Shown here piece after piece: positions 24,830 through 36,836 of a stretch of DNA of 64,000 nucleotides. The stretch is from assembly GCA_037954325.1 (NCBI GenBank), contig JBBMNZ010000031.1, positions 2,718,501-2,782,500 of the forward strand, read 5' to 3'. This DNA comes from Fistularia commersonii (lineage: Eukaryota; Chordata; Actinopteri; Syngnathiformes; Fistulariidae). Numbering within the stretch: position 1 is the first letter of the stretch; each line of letters begins with the position of its first letter. The notes beneath the pieces were generated by a model, which saw nothing but the letters and a program-made list of their open reading frames with translations, made no database searches and had not been told where the DNA came from. A program made the position numbers and the translations under genes.

Positions 24830-25835
24830 AGTGTACTGTTGTGTATCATGTCCAGTCTCTCTCACTTCCTCCATTCTGTGGAGGGTGGAGGATGAACCTC
24901 GAGGCTGCTGGCTGATGAAGAAGCCTCTGCTCTTCAACGATTTCCTGAGGTCCCAGTCCTTGCGTTCCACAGGCCTGGGTCTCAGCCTCAGCAGGGTGTG
25001 TCTTACAAAGCTGGGTCACATTTTGCAGCTAACTCCCTCTTCACGGATTGCCCTGTTGGATGCTGGATGCACCGCTTCTGTTAGGGTGATCTCCAGAGTC
25101 ACTAAGGAAATCAGTGATGCTCTCCATCCTTACCCGCAGTGTTGTGTGTCAGATCAGCAAGGCTCCCCTCGCTGTCCATTGTATCACAAGTTGGGGAGTG
25201 GGAGGAGACAGACAGCCTGCTGCTGACCTTCGGTATCCTAAGCTTGAAAGCGTTTCAGACTACAGACAATTTCAGTGGACTGGTCGCCTGTTCGAAGAGG
25301 AGCTGGAGAGCCCTGTACAAGCCACCACTGGAAAGCGGGCAGGTGACCCCCAGTGGAGGATTGTAGCCAGGGACACATGCGGGACGCAATTTGGGCCTGG
25401 GGTGACTGGAAGTTGTTTGTTTTGTTCACGCCCTGAAACATTGAGTAATCTATTTATTTAATGCCCCAGGCTGGTACCAATGTTTAGTTTCTTGTAGGGT
25501 TTATTCTTTGGTTTGAGGGCTATCTTTACCTTCCATTTATCTATTGTTGGTCCAAGATATTCAAAAACCAACAAGAGGGTGTCAGTTATACTAAACTTTT
25601 TTTGGGCTCTGCCAAATTAGCCACTTGGCTGACCTTGAAGAAGAAGGCCCACAATCAGGAGATGGAGAGTCCAGTGATGTTCTCAAAAGCACTGATTCAG
25701 ACTCACCTAAAAATGGATTTCAATCTCTTCACTTTAACTGGCAACATGGCAGACTTTATTTCTACTTGGGTGATAGGAGGCGTTTTGGGTTCCGTAAAGA
25801 ACCACGGCGAGTTGATTTTCTCATCCTGAGTTGAT
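24830..25835 (+). pseudogene. LINE ORF2 C-terminal region (Tx1-like)
   Basis: Successive frames carry pieces of the ORF2 C-terminus: SLTSSILWRVEDEP and LLFNDFLRSQSLRSTGLGLS followed by CLTKLGHILQL (about 24,860-25,035); RALYKPPLESG and GDPQWRIVARDT with CLFCSRPETLSNLF (about 25,300-25,460), which form the zinc-binding-like zf-RVT region; and STWVIGGVLGSV near the end (about 25,770-25,800). All three are in different frames with stops between them. The catalytic domains are missing. This DNA could be mistaken for a host gene because of a 138-codon frame starting at 24,810. Confidence 0.6.
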
Positions 25836-25934
25836 TTCCTGCTGCTGAGCTATGCTGAGTGTCTTTCATTGTTCCTGTTGAACGTATACCTGTTAGGTCC
25901 CTGTGTTTGAATAAAGGGAATTTTCAAACTCAAA

Positions 25935-26130
25935 CTCTTCTTCTTCTTCTTCTTCCTCTTTCTTCTTCTTCTTCTTATTATTATTATCATTATTACTATC
26001 ATAATTATTGTTGTTATTGTTATTATTTTTAGTGGTAGTAGTTGTAGTAGTAATAGTAGTTGTGGTAATATTAGTAGGATTAGTATTCGTTTCATCACTG
26101 TATTATTGTTATTCGTAGTGTTATATTGCA
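25935..26130. repeat. Compound (TTC)n / (TTA)n / (GTA)n microsatellite
   Basis: TTC units run to about 25,977, followed by TTA and mixed TTG/GTA units. The array sits directly on the 3' end of the Tx1-like remnant. Confidence 0.9.
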
Positions 26131-26850
26131 ATTATTATTGTTTTTATTATTATAATCATTTTGTCAACGTTTACTTAACCCTGTTTCTGCTATACAATTA
26201 ATTTTACTGTGACTTAACTGCATCATAAACTATCAAGGTCCATTTGTTTCTCACTATTGCCTCTTTACAAGGGGAGAGGGTTGAAAACTACCTGTACATT
26301 ATATGTTTCCAGCATATTTTATCGCTCAGCACTTTCAGGCCGGACCATCTTACTCATCACACAGCATCTTTGATTATCATTTGCGTCACAGATGAGGGAG
26401 TTCTGACAGGAGCAAAAAACACATTTGTATTTGACGCAATACTGATGCAATACTGAAGCTGCGTCGGCGTGCCTTGCATATACGTGTGGTTGCACTGTGA
26501 CGTTGATTGTCTGTTGACTGAGTGTGAAGGTGAGTGTACATGAGCGTCCTCGTCATCATCCGACCCTTTTTGAGTGATGTAGTTTGACTCATCCCGCTTT
26601 TTGTGAAAAGATAAGCTTTCTCTTGTACTTTTTGTGGTATTTTATGGCTCGGCCGATGGGAGTGCACAACCAGGGAAGTTATGCAACGTATTTCATTGAC
26701 AACGTGCCCTCTGTGAGCTATTGCTTTTCAAGTTATATTCATCATGCACAGGTATGGTTGGTATGGTTGGTGCACATGTCCTTGTGCACAGATTCATAAC
26801 TGTGCACACATTTGTAATTTTAAACAGTATATACATGTTACGCCCCCGCC

Positions 26851-26907
26851 CACCACACACACACACACACAGACACACAGACACACACACACACACACAC
26901 ACACACA
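26851..26907. repeat. (CA)n microsatellite
   Basis: About 28 CA units with GA interruptions near 26,870-26,882. Confidence 0.95.
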
Positions 26908-27139
26908 AAGTATTAAAATGTAATGGAGGGTGTCACACCACTATTGAGCTTATATCCATGAGAAATGAATGTTGCATGTATGGTAATGATTCATTAAGGA
27001 CAGTAAAAGCATGATATATCCAAATAAAATTAATAATCATAAAAATGTAATAATAATGCATATTTAAAATATAAGGAATTAAATGAAATATTGCACAGAC
27101 TTTTCCTTTTGTCGTTTTCCTTTTGTGTACTTTTGTCGT

Positions 27140-27184
<45 letters not shown>

Positions 27185-27186
27185 CA
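27140..27186. repeat. (CA)n(TA)n compound microsatellite
   Basis: A perfect (CA)n tract passes directly into (TA)n. Confidence 0.95.
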
Positions 27187-27984
27187 TAAGATGAACACCA
27201 CCCTACTTATATAGTTCTATTATAAAAAAAAAAACATACAGACATACACAGTGAAAAAAAAAAATGAATCTAAATGAGGACGGAATACTTTTCCATGTGA
27301 CTGATGGGTTTTTACCTGCATACTGTGCAAGGAACTCTGCAATTACGTCAACCGAGCCCCTTGGGCTTACCTGTTACTATATAATTTCAGAAAACAATTT
27401 TCGGTGATTATTTCAAATGAAAGCTTCTGAGACTTAAATTAAGTCCATTCAGAAGACTGGCTTTGTGCCAAGTGTACAGCTAAACCGCTTCTTTCAAATG
27501 TGCGGAAATGTTAATCAGCAGCCGGTCTCGTCCTAAAGCCCTGCCAGTGGTGAATCGCAACACTGTAAACAGAACGATCAAAAAGAATCCTTTTCCAAAA
27601 CAGCATCTGATTCGCACAGCCCCAGGGGAATCGACTCCAATTTTTCTGAGACCATCCAGATTTGTCCTTGACAGCAAAGATCCTATACAATCATGCAACG
27701 GTACACAGGGGATTTAGCCAGCAAAACAGGTAGCGCAAAGACACTTTGAACTTCCTGCTCTGAACTGGATTTAAGACATTTGCTATATGCAATAGGTGGA
27801 AGCATTTAAAACTTTAAAATTTGGAGATCAAATACTCATCGAGCCAGATGGGATTGTTTTTCGAAGACCAGAGAAACAAAGACTTATTTAAATTTGTATT
27901 CAAACATTCACTTTGAATGTTCCCAGTTCAATTCTGACTTTCCATTGCCCTGTGTTGGTTCTCTTGAAGTTCTCAATCTTCAAC

Positions 27985-28065
27985 ATGACTAACCGGAGTC
28001 CAGTCCAGGATGAACCCCAATTCTTGCCAGATGTCAGCTGAGATTGGCACCCACTGAGTCTTTGT
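27985..28065 (+). repeat. Very degraded teleost dispersed repeat
   Basis: 'gtccagtccaggatgaaccc' followed by 'gccagatgtcagctgagatt' resembles the centre of the repeat at 12.3 kb. The identity is low and the limits are uncertain. Confidence 0.35.
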
Positions 28066-29370
28066 ACATATTTGCAAAGTTGAGAAATAATTTCAACAAT
28101 TTCAGCAATTTGATGTATTTTCCCTTACTCACATCAAACTGTTTTGTCTAATATTAGCATAGATTATTGTCACAGCAGGTATCAAATTTAATCCAGACAA
28201 GGATGCAAAACATTTTCAGAATATGCTCCATACATGTGTGTTGAACTAATTTAGAAGGAAAAGAAAGAAAATCATTCATGCATGTGGCCTAATCATTATT
28301 TAGACTTATGGACTGGCACAACTGGACAGAATAATGTCAGGCACACAAAACGGCAGAGTAATAGTTGATCAAAGTAACACAGAATCAATTTAAAAATAAA
28401 TAAACGATTGAGTGGATTGAATATCAAAGCAGGAGCCGACTGGTGTACAATCGCGCTTCGTCATTCATTTGCATATGACTGCACCAGAGGGGTTTCAAAG
28501 GCCAGAATGGGCTGCTCACTAGTGAACTCCACATCTGATCAAAGCGTACAAGCGGGAGCCACAAAAAGGGCTTCCATCTCCATAGGCGCCTTCGTTAGCG
28601 AGCAAGGGTGTAACGTTGCACACCTGTTGTGATGTTTAATGGTTAGGAGATTGTTTAATCAGACACCAATTTTGATTTGCGCTAAAGTGATCAACACAAC
28701 ACTGATTTCTATTATGTAAATAATCAGTGGCGTGCAGAGGTCTGATGATGCGTGCTGCACATTTTGATTGTATGTCCCCAAAGACTCAAGCCTTCCAAAG
28801 AACCAATACAGATGGATGAAAAGCTGAAGACATATTAGAAGTACTATTTTCACCTCCGTAGATAATGCTAACAGGTGGGATTCCCGGTAGACTCGAATGC
28901 AGTGCTACAACACTGGGATCTTTCTCACTGTATCTTTTAATGACCAATGGCACAACTAGACAGAGCTACTTACTGAGCAATTAACATTGACAAGAGAAGC
29001 TGAAGAGTCAAGTCGAGGCAGAAGTACTGCTCCAGAGTCTTGCATCATAGTGCACTAAGCCCAGAATGACCAGGATGACAATCTGGCAGCCGGGCGAGTA
29101 TCCATATACTTGTCTCGATTTGACAATGAGCAACAGCAAGTAATGAGTCCAGTGTGCAGACTGTGACAGATCTCCCAACCTGGAGGGCTCTACCCAACGT
29201 CCAAAACAGAAGTTCAAGGAACCAGAAGTGGGCAGAGGGGGAACATAAAGCCAGGATCTTTGTCAGGAATTAATTAATTCACTCCTCTCCTCTTCCTATG
29301 GCAAGACCCCTCTTATGTCCGATGATGGTGTCCTCCAGTGGAGTGGTGAACAGGCTAGCAGCAGTCATGT
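28065..29370. other. No recognisable gene
   Basis: This is ordinary DNA without repeats that I recognise. The 74-codon plus-strand frame at 28,408 has no known motif. Confidence 0.45.
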
Positions 29371-29374
29371 CAAG

Positions 29375-29550
29375 ATGAGGAGGTGTCCAGCTGGTCTGGA
29401 TAATGACACCGGGAAAGAAAAGGGGTGAGCTGGGTGCTCTGGATATCGCGAGCCGTAACCAAAGGCCTCTCCTTTGTAGCCTTCTCCAGTCGACAAGGTA
29501 CCAGAGAACTCTGCGACAGCGATGGGGGTTGATGTTGTGACGCACAAAAT
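29375..29550 (-). pseudogene. Gypsy integrase chromodomain remnant
   Basis: On the minus strand the frames combine to WYLVDW, then EGYKGEAFGYGSR, then a HYPDQLD-like end. This matches the chromodomain motif YLVDWEGYGPEERSW...ARDI that sits at the C-terminus of integrase in chromodomain-bearing Gypsy retrotransposons. At least two frameshifts separate the pieces. The flanking bases up to about 29,020 on the same strand may belong to the same element, but I could not recognise them. The call rests on one short motif. Confidence 0.5.
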
Positions 29551-32150
29551 ATGTTATTGTTGGTCTTTAGAAATACTCCATTGTTAGCCATTGATGATGT
29601 CTACGCTCGCTGTACTACCCGTGTTATTTTGTCTTTTTGTTTGTCTTTTTTTTTAGTTTGCTGAGACAGAAAGGGGCTCTAGGTACGTGAATGTGTTTTG
29701 TTCATCTCAAAATCATTCTGCCAAGTTTTAACAAGGTATGCGAACTATGGCATTTCTGCATTCCTATACTTTTGTTTGCAGTGTGCTTTGTCAAAAATAA
29801 CAAAAAAAAAAAAAAAAAAATCATCATATAAAATATCCAATTATAAAAGCTAGTATGATAGTGCCTGCTGGAAGATTCAGCTGGGCTGCTTGTCAAATCT
29901 CTTGCAACTAGATTTTGCATTGGTCTATCTTGAAAAGGTTGGTTGTTGGGGAGTGATTGGGTTGATCGGGGTTGTGATGCTAATGTTTTTATCGTTATGA
30001 ACATGTCATTTAGGGATCAAGGTGAGAAAAGTGAGATGGTAGTTCGGGGCGTCTTCAGATGAGACCGGCTTTCACCAGGTGGAAATTGGGAAAGAACCAG
30101 GACAGGTCCTGAAGAGTATCCAATCTGCCATCAACAATATAAACAATTTATAATGACACCAGTCTTGGGCACCAGGAGTGATCCCAAGAGTTTTCCAAGA
30201 CCGATGTAGACCGATGAGGGTTACAAATTCTTTTGGCCTGTACACAGAACAGTGCAAGAAAACATTTGAGCACTGTGTACTGCATCAGTCCAGATGCAGG
30301 TTGACATTTCCTTTAAGTCAAACTGACATGGGCATAACATCAGAAAGCAAAAAATCAGGCTATGGATATGCATCTTACACAGAGTAGACTTTCAACATTA
30401 TTCCTTCTTTGTTTGTCCTCTTTCTGGCATATTATTCTGCTTGAACATTGAAATGTAGCGCAAAGCAGGAGGCAGCCTGGACCTGTTTCCAGTTTCACAG
30501 AACTAGTGTTTTAAGAAAGAAAAAAAAACTTTTTTGAAACTCATAAAGAGCAAATGCTTCTCAGGAAGCAAAGCTGCCTGCCACAAAAAAAAAAAAAAAA
30601 AAAAAAAAAAACTTTATTTTTTGTTTCTGTAAGAGAAATTACACTGAGTAAAAAAGACAAAAGTGTACAACACACACACACACACAAACACACACACAAA
30701 GCTGTCTCTCCCCAAACAATGTCATACAATTAATACGCATTTGTTTTCATTATGGCTACGCATATTCACTGGTTGAATGACATCATGTTGGTGAATCTTA
30801 CATCCAAATCACCCTGTTAGCTTAAAAAAAAGGAGACATCCTTCTTTTTCCGACTAGACAAAGAACATCATGCTTCACATCAGCAGGAAACACACAGTCT
30901 TTGAAGAAACCCAGTGCACATAGCTCATCATTATGATGTCAGTCATTACCCCAATTATTTTCCATTTCGAAAGACGCGTCAGGCCGGCAAGGCAAATCTT
31001 TAATACATTTGGCGATGTTTTGTTCGAAGATGCAGGGTGCCGTGCTGCAGTCCAGCATAATCATTCACAGTTTATTTGAAAAATTTAAGAATCTACAGGA
31101 ACCTACAATCAAAAATAATAATACTTTAATTAACCCCCCCACCCCCATTCAAGCATTTTCTAATGGAAGGGGTCTTGATACTTTACATGATATTGTTTTC
31201 CTCCATCGTCTCCTCTCTCTTCCCTTACTCCTGAGGATGTCATTCACTGGCTGGCTTTTTTTCTAATTTTTTTTTTTTTTTTAATCTTATTTCACAATTT
31301 TACCTGCACGGAAAATAATTGAAGAGACAATATATATGATTTTGAATAGCAAGATTGTATAACTCTTTTATTCTTGTTTTGTTTTTTTTCCCCTTAGTTT
31401 TATATTCACAGTATCCTGGTCTGGTTTAAACCGCTCTCTGCTTCATCCTTACTGCTGGAAAATGATCGTGATACAATTTACTCATATACCATAAGTGCAC
31501 TATTTGGCTGCAGCCATATGGTGCTCGACAGTTAGTAAACAATAGGTTTACCGAGCTGTTTGCTGTCAACAGACGCTTGGCTTGTTTAAGCTCCTCTCAA
31601 CCTGTCTCTTATCATATCATTTGAATGTTAGTCGAACCACTCACTTAGCACCTTCTGTCCGCCCCATCCATCTTCATTCCTGTCCACTACTTGCAGACTC
31701 TACCTGTAGTTTTATTTTCATTTAGTTTTTATTTTTTTTTTTCACTTGTATCTTGCAACTTCACAGTTGCACTAACAACCCTCGGTAGGTTAATGTTTTA
31801 GAGTTGTTGCTTTTTTAAGCCAGTCTACAGTAGCCAACCGAGGAACTCCGCATGACAAACAAGGGCAAAGGGAAGCGCCTGTGGTGACAAACAAAGAGGA
31901 AATGAGCCCACCGCCCTTTGCCAGCCAGCAATCTGCTTGCAAGAGTGACTTTCTAGTGGGATGTGAGTGACTGTAACACTTCTGTGCCTCGCCGAGATAC
32001 AGCAGACCCAAGCTGATCACACAGTTTCCCCCTTGGACTTCTTCTTGCACCGTGTGAACAGAAACAGAAGAGGCAAACAACCCAAGGGGTGGAGGGGTTT
32101 GTTTTTTGGTGAATGCCAAGTGGAGCAAGGCAAGGATCTTAGCTCCTAGA
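29550..32150. other. No recognisable gene
   Basis: A-rich runs occur at 29.80 and 30.58 kb, a (CA)n tract near 30,670-30,700 and T runs near 31.27 and 31.73 kb. Frames in the region, including the 112-codon minus-strand frame starting at 32,128, show no family signature. Bases just before 32,150 may belong to the LINE fragment that follows. Confidence 0.45.
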
Positions 32151-32400
32151 GGGGTCTACATGTGACCCAGGAGCGGATGTGAGCATAGCGTTGTAGATGC
32201 GCTTGCTGCAACACAAAACAACAGCCAGACGTTACTGTCATCGTTATAGGAGACTTTAATAAAGGCAACCTCGGACAAGTCATGCCGAATTTACATCATT
32301 ATCCCTGCCCGGGAAGGGGAGAACATATCTTTACCAGGACCACTGTACAATTAGAGCGATACAACTGCAACCATGAACCTTGGGAAAGATAAGCAGCGAA
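32150..32400 (+). pseudogene. LINE endonuclease fragment, decayed
   Basis: One frame near 32,230-32,290 reads QPDVTVIVIGDFNKGNLGQV followed by MPNLHHYPCPGRGEHIFTR. It contains the GDFN metal-binding motif of an apurinic-like endonuclease and the following 'LP..H.H..CPTRGE' block found in common fish LINEs. The block in front (GADVSIALVDALAATQNN) fits in a neighbouring frame. The domain is cut after about 80 residues and frameshifted. A hairpin and a shared 19-mer near 32.81-32.90 kb may be the 3' end of the same element. Confidence 0.65.
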
Positions 32401-33740
32401 AAGTATCTCGTTGTCCACATCTACAAATAACTAAACTGGACTAGATATAATACACATATGAGATCTCAAGAAGGTCATCTCGCCCAATGAGTCCTGCAAA
32501 ACCCAAAGCATCTAAATCTGGAGCCTCACCTCCTGGTTTTTCACCACTGATGCAAAGAACACTTAGGGCCTCCAGATAGCGTGACAGTCATCAGAGAAAC
32601 CTCCTCATCTCCGTTTGCCATTAAGGCCGGGAGAGGCAGGACCAGAACCCAGACAGCTGGACAAGACTCACCAGGGGTTCAGGAGGCGCTTCTACCCCTG
32701 AGGCTAATGGGCTACTAAACCAAGAGTTTCCCAGACAACTCTGCTTACCTGGATTTACAGTAACTTGGCCTAACCATATTGATTGTAGCATCTTCATCAG
32801 CACTCTGCACACGTATTCAGGCATACCAATGCCTGAATACTAATACCAGTTGCATTCTTTCATGTACCACAAACACAGCGTTTCAACACTGTACATAATA
32901 ATTCCTTTCATGCCACTATTGCAGTTTCACGCCAAAATTCAATGCCATTTTTATTTTCCAGTATCATCCCTCTTCTTTCTCCTTTCATTGTCCATATGGT
33001 TTACCTAATCAACTTGTTTTTTAACCAAATTTTTTCTTGCACACACTCTGACTTATGCAGTTACATTAAATGTTCTTGTTGTTTCCTGTTTTTTGTCATA
33101 TAACCAAACTGGTCTTTTCTTTTCTCCGTCTGGTAGTATCTTGGCCGGTTTTGGACGATTAAGAGACATTATAGTACATGTGGTACTGCCACTTTGTATT
33201 TATAAAGATAATTTTATTTATATATATATTGCAATTGGACGGATAAGATATTACAAGTCCCCCATATAATCTAGCAGAGTTCAAAAAGCACCGCAAATTA
33301 TAGCCTTCAAAATGCCCGTTAAATGCCCAATAAATCAACACCTCTCTCACATCCAATAAACCTCACTGGGGGAGGGTTTATTGCCGAGCTGCTGTGCTGC
33401 ATCCTTGCGTGTAGGTGTACCTAATAAATTGCCAAGTAAGTCTTTATTTCTATCATGTCCCTCCCACATAAGGATATATTCCTCTATGTATTTATCCCCC
33501 CCAAAAAACCTATCTACCGATAGTTCTGGGATGTGAAGGAAATATCCAAACTATACAAGCACCGACCGGTATGGAGGTTCTAGGATCTTGTAGACCAAAG
33601 GGATTTTTGTGCATGTAGTTGGATATTCATTCATTATCTTTACTGTTTCTACTGGGTTGTTATAAAATATACAAAAATATAAATACAGTATATGTACAGA
33701 ATATATACAGTATATATACAGTATGAAGTCACCCAATAGA
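32400..33740. other. Probable decayed LINE body, then ordinary DNA
   Basis: The region to about 32,900 has balanced composition but no readable reverse transcriptase motif. It contains a perfect 12-bp hairpin at 32,813-32,840 and the 19-mer shared with 20.15 kb. From 33.0 to 33.74 kb I see nothing beyond short AT tracts. Confidence 0.4.
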
Positions 33741-33960
33741 ACAAGGGAGTCTCCAGAGTGCTCTTTTGTAGCCCCTCTAGGTAGCCCAGAAAGGGTGGAT
33801 AAACTGAACTGTTGTTGGGTGCATAGCCACAAACAACAGTGAGAACCTTGTCGTCCATGGGTTGAACCCCAATGTGCAGGTGCCGAGTCAGGGGCAATCA
33901 ATATGATCACACCTGCTTGGCGCCTCTCATCGGGAGCAGCTCAAGAGTAAAAAAAATCCC
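33740..33960 (-). pseudogene. LINE endonuclease fragment ('FxPGRGT' family)
   Basis: On the minus strand one frame reads DDKVLTVVCGYAPNNSSVYP followed by PFLGYLEGLQKST, and the neighbouring frame reads DSLVLLGDFI. These fit the central part of the endonuclease of the LINE family present at 18-19.8 kb, whose endonuclease is missing there. The GDFI in place of GDFN, with TA-rich sequence immediately after, marks the broken end. The fragment is dead. Confidence 0.65.
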
Positions 33961-34276
33961 GGCCCTTCTCCAGATGCCAGGCTCCTCACCATAAGGTGTC
34001 ATTCAGGGAGGGAGTAAATATATATAGACTAGTGAGACTAAAAAAAATTGTGTAAAGCTTTACGATAAATGATTACATCTTTTTTTTTCAGTCAGTTGTG
34101 GAAATCCAATTTCATGACACAAAAACACCTAATCTCCTGTCCAATGTAACGTCCAGGGTGACGTCTGTGAGAGATTCAGAACTGCTAGGATTTCTGGACA
34201 ACATTTGGTGTATCCATTTTCTAAGCAAGACTGATTTTTTTTTTTTTTTCTTTTCCGGGGGGGGGCATATTTCATA

Positions 34277-34277
<1 letters not shown>

Positions 34278-34348
<71 letters not shown>

Positions 34349-34349
34349 C
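34278..34349. repeat. (TCTA)n tetranucleotide microsatellite
   Basis: About eighteen perfect TCTA units, ending in TCTCTTG. Perfect tracts of this length are usually polymorphic. Confidence 0.97.
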
Positions 34350-34885
34350 TTGTGAATTTATTTAATTGTGAATCATATGGCAATTGTACTCTCTCAGGCC
34401 ACAAGTATTAATATCTGGTATGTATTAGAATACTGTGTATGTAGCAGAGAACATTTTGACATTTAAACTATTCTCATAGATATATTTTCATATATTTTGA
34501 ACACATATAATAATGATGAGGGTTAAGACACTAGTTCAAGTATTGTAAAGATACAGATTGTTTGAAAAGGACTCAAGACACATAATCGGTTTTTCATTAT
34601 AGCTGTTACCGGCTTCCATTTTTTTGTGCGTAGTATATTTTTAATATATATATTATAATCCAATTTTGCATTTTTCACTTGAAGGTCTAAAGGTGAAGAC
34701 TGTTATCAGACTGAAAAGCACCCCACGATTGATAACGTATGTAAATAAAATAAATCAGCCCAAAGTCCTTGGCAACTTTTCCATGAATTAGAAATAATCA
34801 TTTACAAGTCAAGTGCTGTCGAAAAGAGCCAATGATAAATTGTGCGAATTGGCTGGTTAAGTGAAACTATCTCTTTGAGCGGATT

Positions 34886-34943
34886 GTTTGTGTGTGTGTG
34901 TGTGTGTGCATGTGTGTGTATGTGTGTGCATGTGTGTGTGTGT
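34886..34943. repeat. (GT)n microsatellite with GCAT interruptions
   Basis: GT dinucleotides with GCATGT and GTATGT interruptions. Confidence 0.93.
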
Positions 34944-36284
34944 TTGGAACAGGACCCTGAAAACAGGATGAATGGATGCCGTTACTGTGGACGATTTGAA
35001 TAATGGCCAAAGCACCAAACGTGAAAGAGGAGTAGAGCTGTCAATTGAAAGAAAGGGGCAGGCATAACTCAACATTTTTCCATTTTCACTGAGCCTCTTT
35101 CCAACTCTTAAAGAGTTATTCTCACCATTGGTCTATAAATCATCCCTTTAGTTCACATGATGGATTTTTTTTTCCTTATTTTTATTCCTTTTTTTTTTTT
35201 ATTTTGATATCCTACGGATTTCCTATATGTATAATCATCTGTATAGTAAATAGAATTTTATTAATTTATTTATTCTACAGGCCTGAAATGCCCTAGCCAT
35301 GAGGATGGCACCAATAGCTGTAAATTAATGGTAGTAGTGCTAGCTTAGCAGTAGCTTCAGTGGGGCATTTACCGTATACCCACCCATGTCAAACTACTAT
35401 GGTGAAAAATGACATCATATATATTGAGAAATAGAGAGGGAGACAGAGGGAGAGAGATAGAGTGAGAGAGAGAACGATTGGGAGTTAGAAATTATAATAA
35501 AATCATCAAAAATAAATCAATCACCAGGAAAATTAAATTAATCTAATGCATTACATTTTTTTTTTTTTCAGGTGCATTGCAAAATCATCATGTTTTATAG
35601 GTAATATGTTCACAGAAAACTAATATGCATTTATTTTATGTCCGGGAATGAATGAACAAAGTATTGAATGAAAGATAAATACATAAATAAATAAACGGAC
35701 AAACAAAAACATTTTTTGAATGTCTGGCTCACACCTGAAAAAAATCACCTTACCACAAAACTGTGCTCCCCCACCAAAAAAAAAATCAAATAAATAAATG
35801 ATTAAATAAACAAATAAATACATTGTTTTTCCAAAATGCAAAATGCATGACATTTCACGCAAAAGTGATGCACCAGTTGAGTCAGTGACTCTGAATCACC
35901 ACTGGCGACAGCTGATCCCAATTTTCACAGCGATTTGCATGTGCATGTACCCTCGCCATCTGTCAGCAGTGACGGTGAAAACCACAAATGCTTTCAAAAG
36001 ATGACACTCAAAAACATGCACATGAATCACCACAGTACTCCGGGTTGGTTTCAGGCAGCGCTGGGATATCGCCATTGGCTTCAATGTCACGAGCCTAATA
36101 ACTACTGTGGGGTTGTAACATAGTGCGGAAATGTGTCACTCATTCATCTTCAAAGCTGAATGAATCATCCGTCCCCAGCAACAGTCTTTGGACGATGTTC
36201 CGTCTACTGGCCTGTGTTTATCATCTATTTTGTCCCGCAAATAATCTCACTCCTCATCGGACGGATCAGAAGTGAGATTATTTA

Positions 36285-36640
36285 TCCATCCATCAATTTT
36301 CTGCCTCTTATCCTGCACTCAGGGTCACGGGGGATGCTGGAGCCTATCCCGACTGTCATCAGGCGAGAGTCGGGATACACCCTGGACTGGTCGCCAGTCA
36401 ATCGCAGGTCGACATATATAGACATACAACCATGCACTCATTAGGGGCAATTAACTTTATTGACAAACAATCATTCACTCACTCATGGCAATTTTCCCAT
36501 TTTTTCCAATTAACATTCATGATTTTGGACTTGGTGAGGAAAACGGAGAACCCGGAAGAAACCCACGGCGACATGGGGAGAACATACAAACTCCATACAA
36601 AAAGGTCCCCTTGTCGAAATCGAACCAGTGTTCTTCATGC
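36285..36640 (-). repeat. Teleost dispersed repeat, nearly full length
   Basis: Read on the plus strand this is the reverse of the 12.13-kb copy: 'cttatcctgcactcagggtc', 'ctggactggtcgccagtcaa', 'gacatacaaccatgcactca' and finally 'aacccacggcgacatgggga' with 'aactccatac'. It is the best preserved copy in the window and has no coding capacity. Confidence 0.75.
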
Positions 36641-36823
36641 TGCTCATGCTGGAAATGATGACGGAGCCATGGCGTTGTGGACTAGTTCAATTATAATCAC
36701 CAAGCATGAAGAAATAACTTGCAACAGCGAACTACCAGGGGCAAATATATCATTTCCCCAGCTGAAACTATGCCCCCTGGCCCCTCGTTCCATGGAATGA
36801 CAGGCCAAGCCCCTTAATGTCAA

Positions 36824-36836
36824 CCCCCCCCCCCCC

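Larger units (their letters stand above)
23990..25935 (+). mobile_element. Tx1-like (L1-group) LINE remnant
   Basis: Fragments of ORF1 and ORF2 follow in the expected order on the plus strand. They are a degraded ORF1 centre with a zinc-knuckle relic near 24,208-24,270, an ORF1 C-terminus ending at 24,803, ORF2 C-terminal blocks from 24.84 to 25.83 kb, and a 3' untranslated end reaching 'gaataaagggaatttt' near 25,925. A (TTC)n array begins immediately after. The endonuclease and nearly all of the reverse transcriptase are missing. The assignment rests on protein motifs recalled from fish Tx1-type elements and is an inference by eye. Confidence 0.65.
26130..27985. other. No recognisable gene
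   Basis: This is mostly single-copy-like DNA with (CA)n at 26,851-26,907 and (CA)n(TA)n at 27,140-27,186. Frames such as the plus-strand 69-codon frame at 27,508 show no family signature. Confidence 0.5.
33960..36285. other. No recognisable gene; microsatellites
   Basis: The main landmarks are a long (TCTA)n tract and a (GT)n tract, listed separately. The rest is AT-rich DNA without recognisable repeat or coding content. An 11-base inverted repeat at 36,241-36,281 is described in the findings. Confidence 0.5.

Noticed and set aside
24810..25226. A host gene of 138 codons
   Set aside because: The frame contains the LINE ORF2 block FNDFLRSQSLRSTGL followed by TKLGHILQL and lies between other ORF2 pieces, so it is a retrotransposon relic.
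34278..34349. CRISPR-like array
   Set aside because: The units are four bases long without spacers. No array with repeat-spacer structure was found anywhere, and the DNA is eukaryotic.
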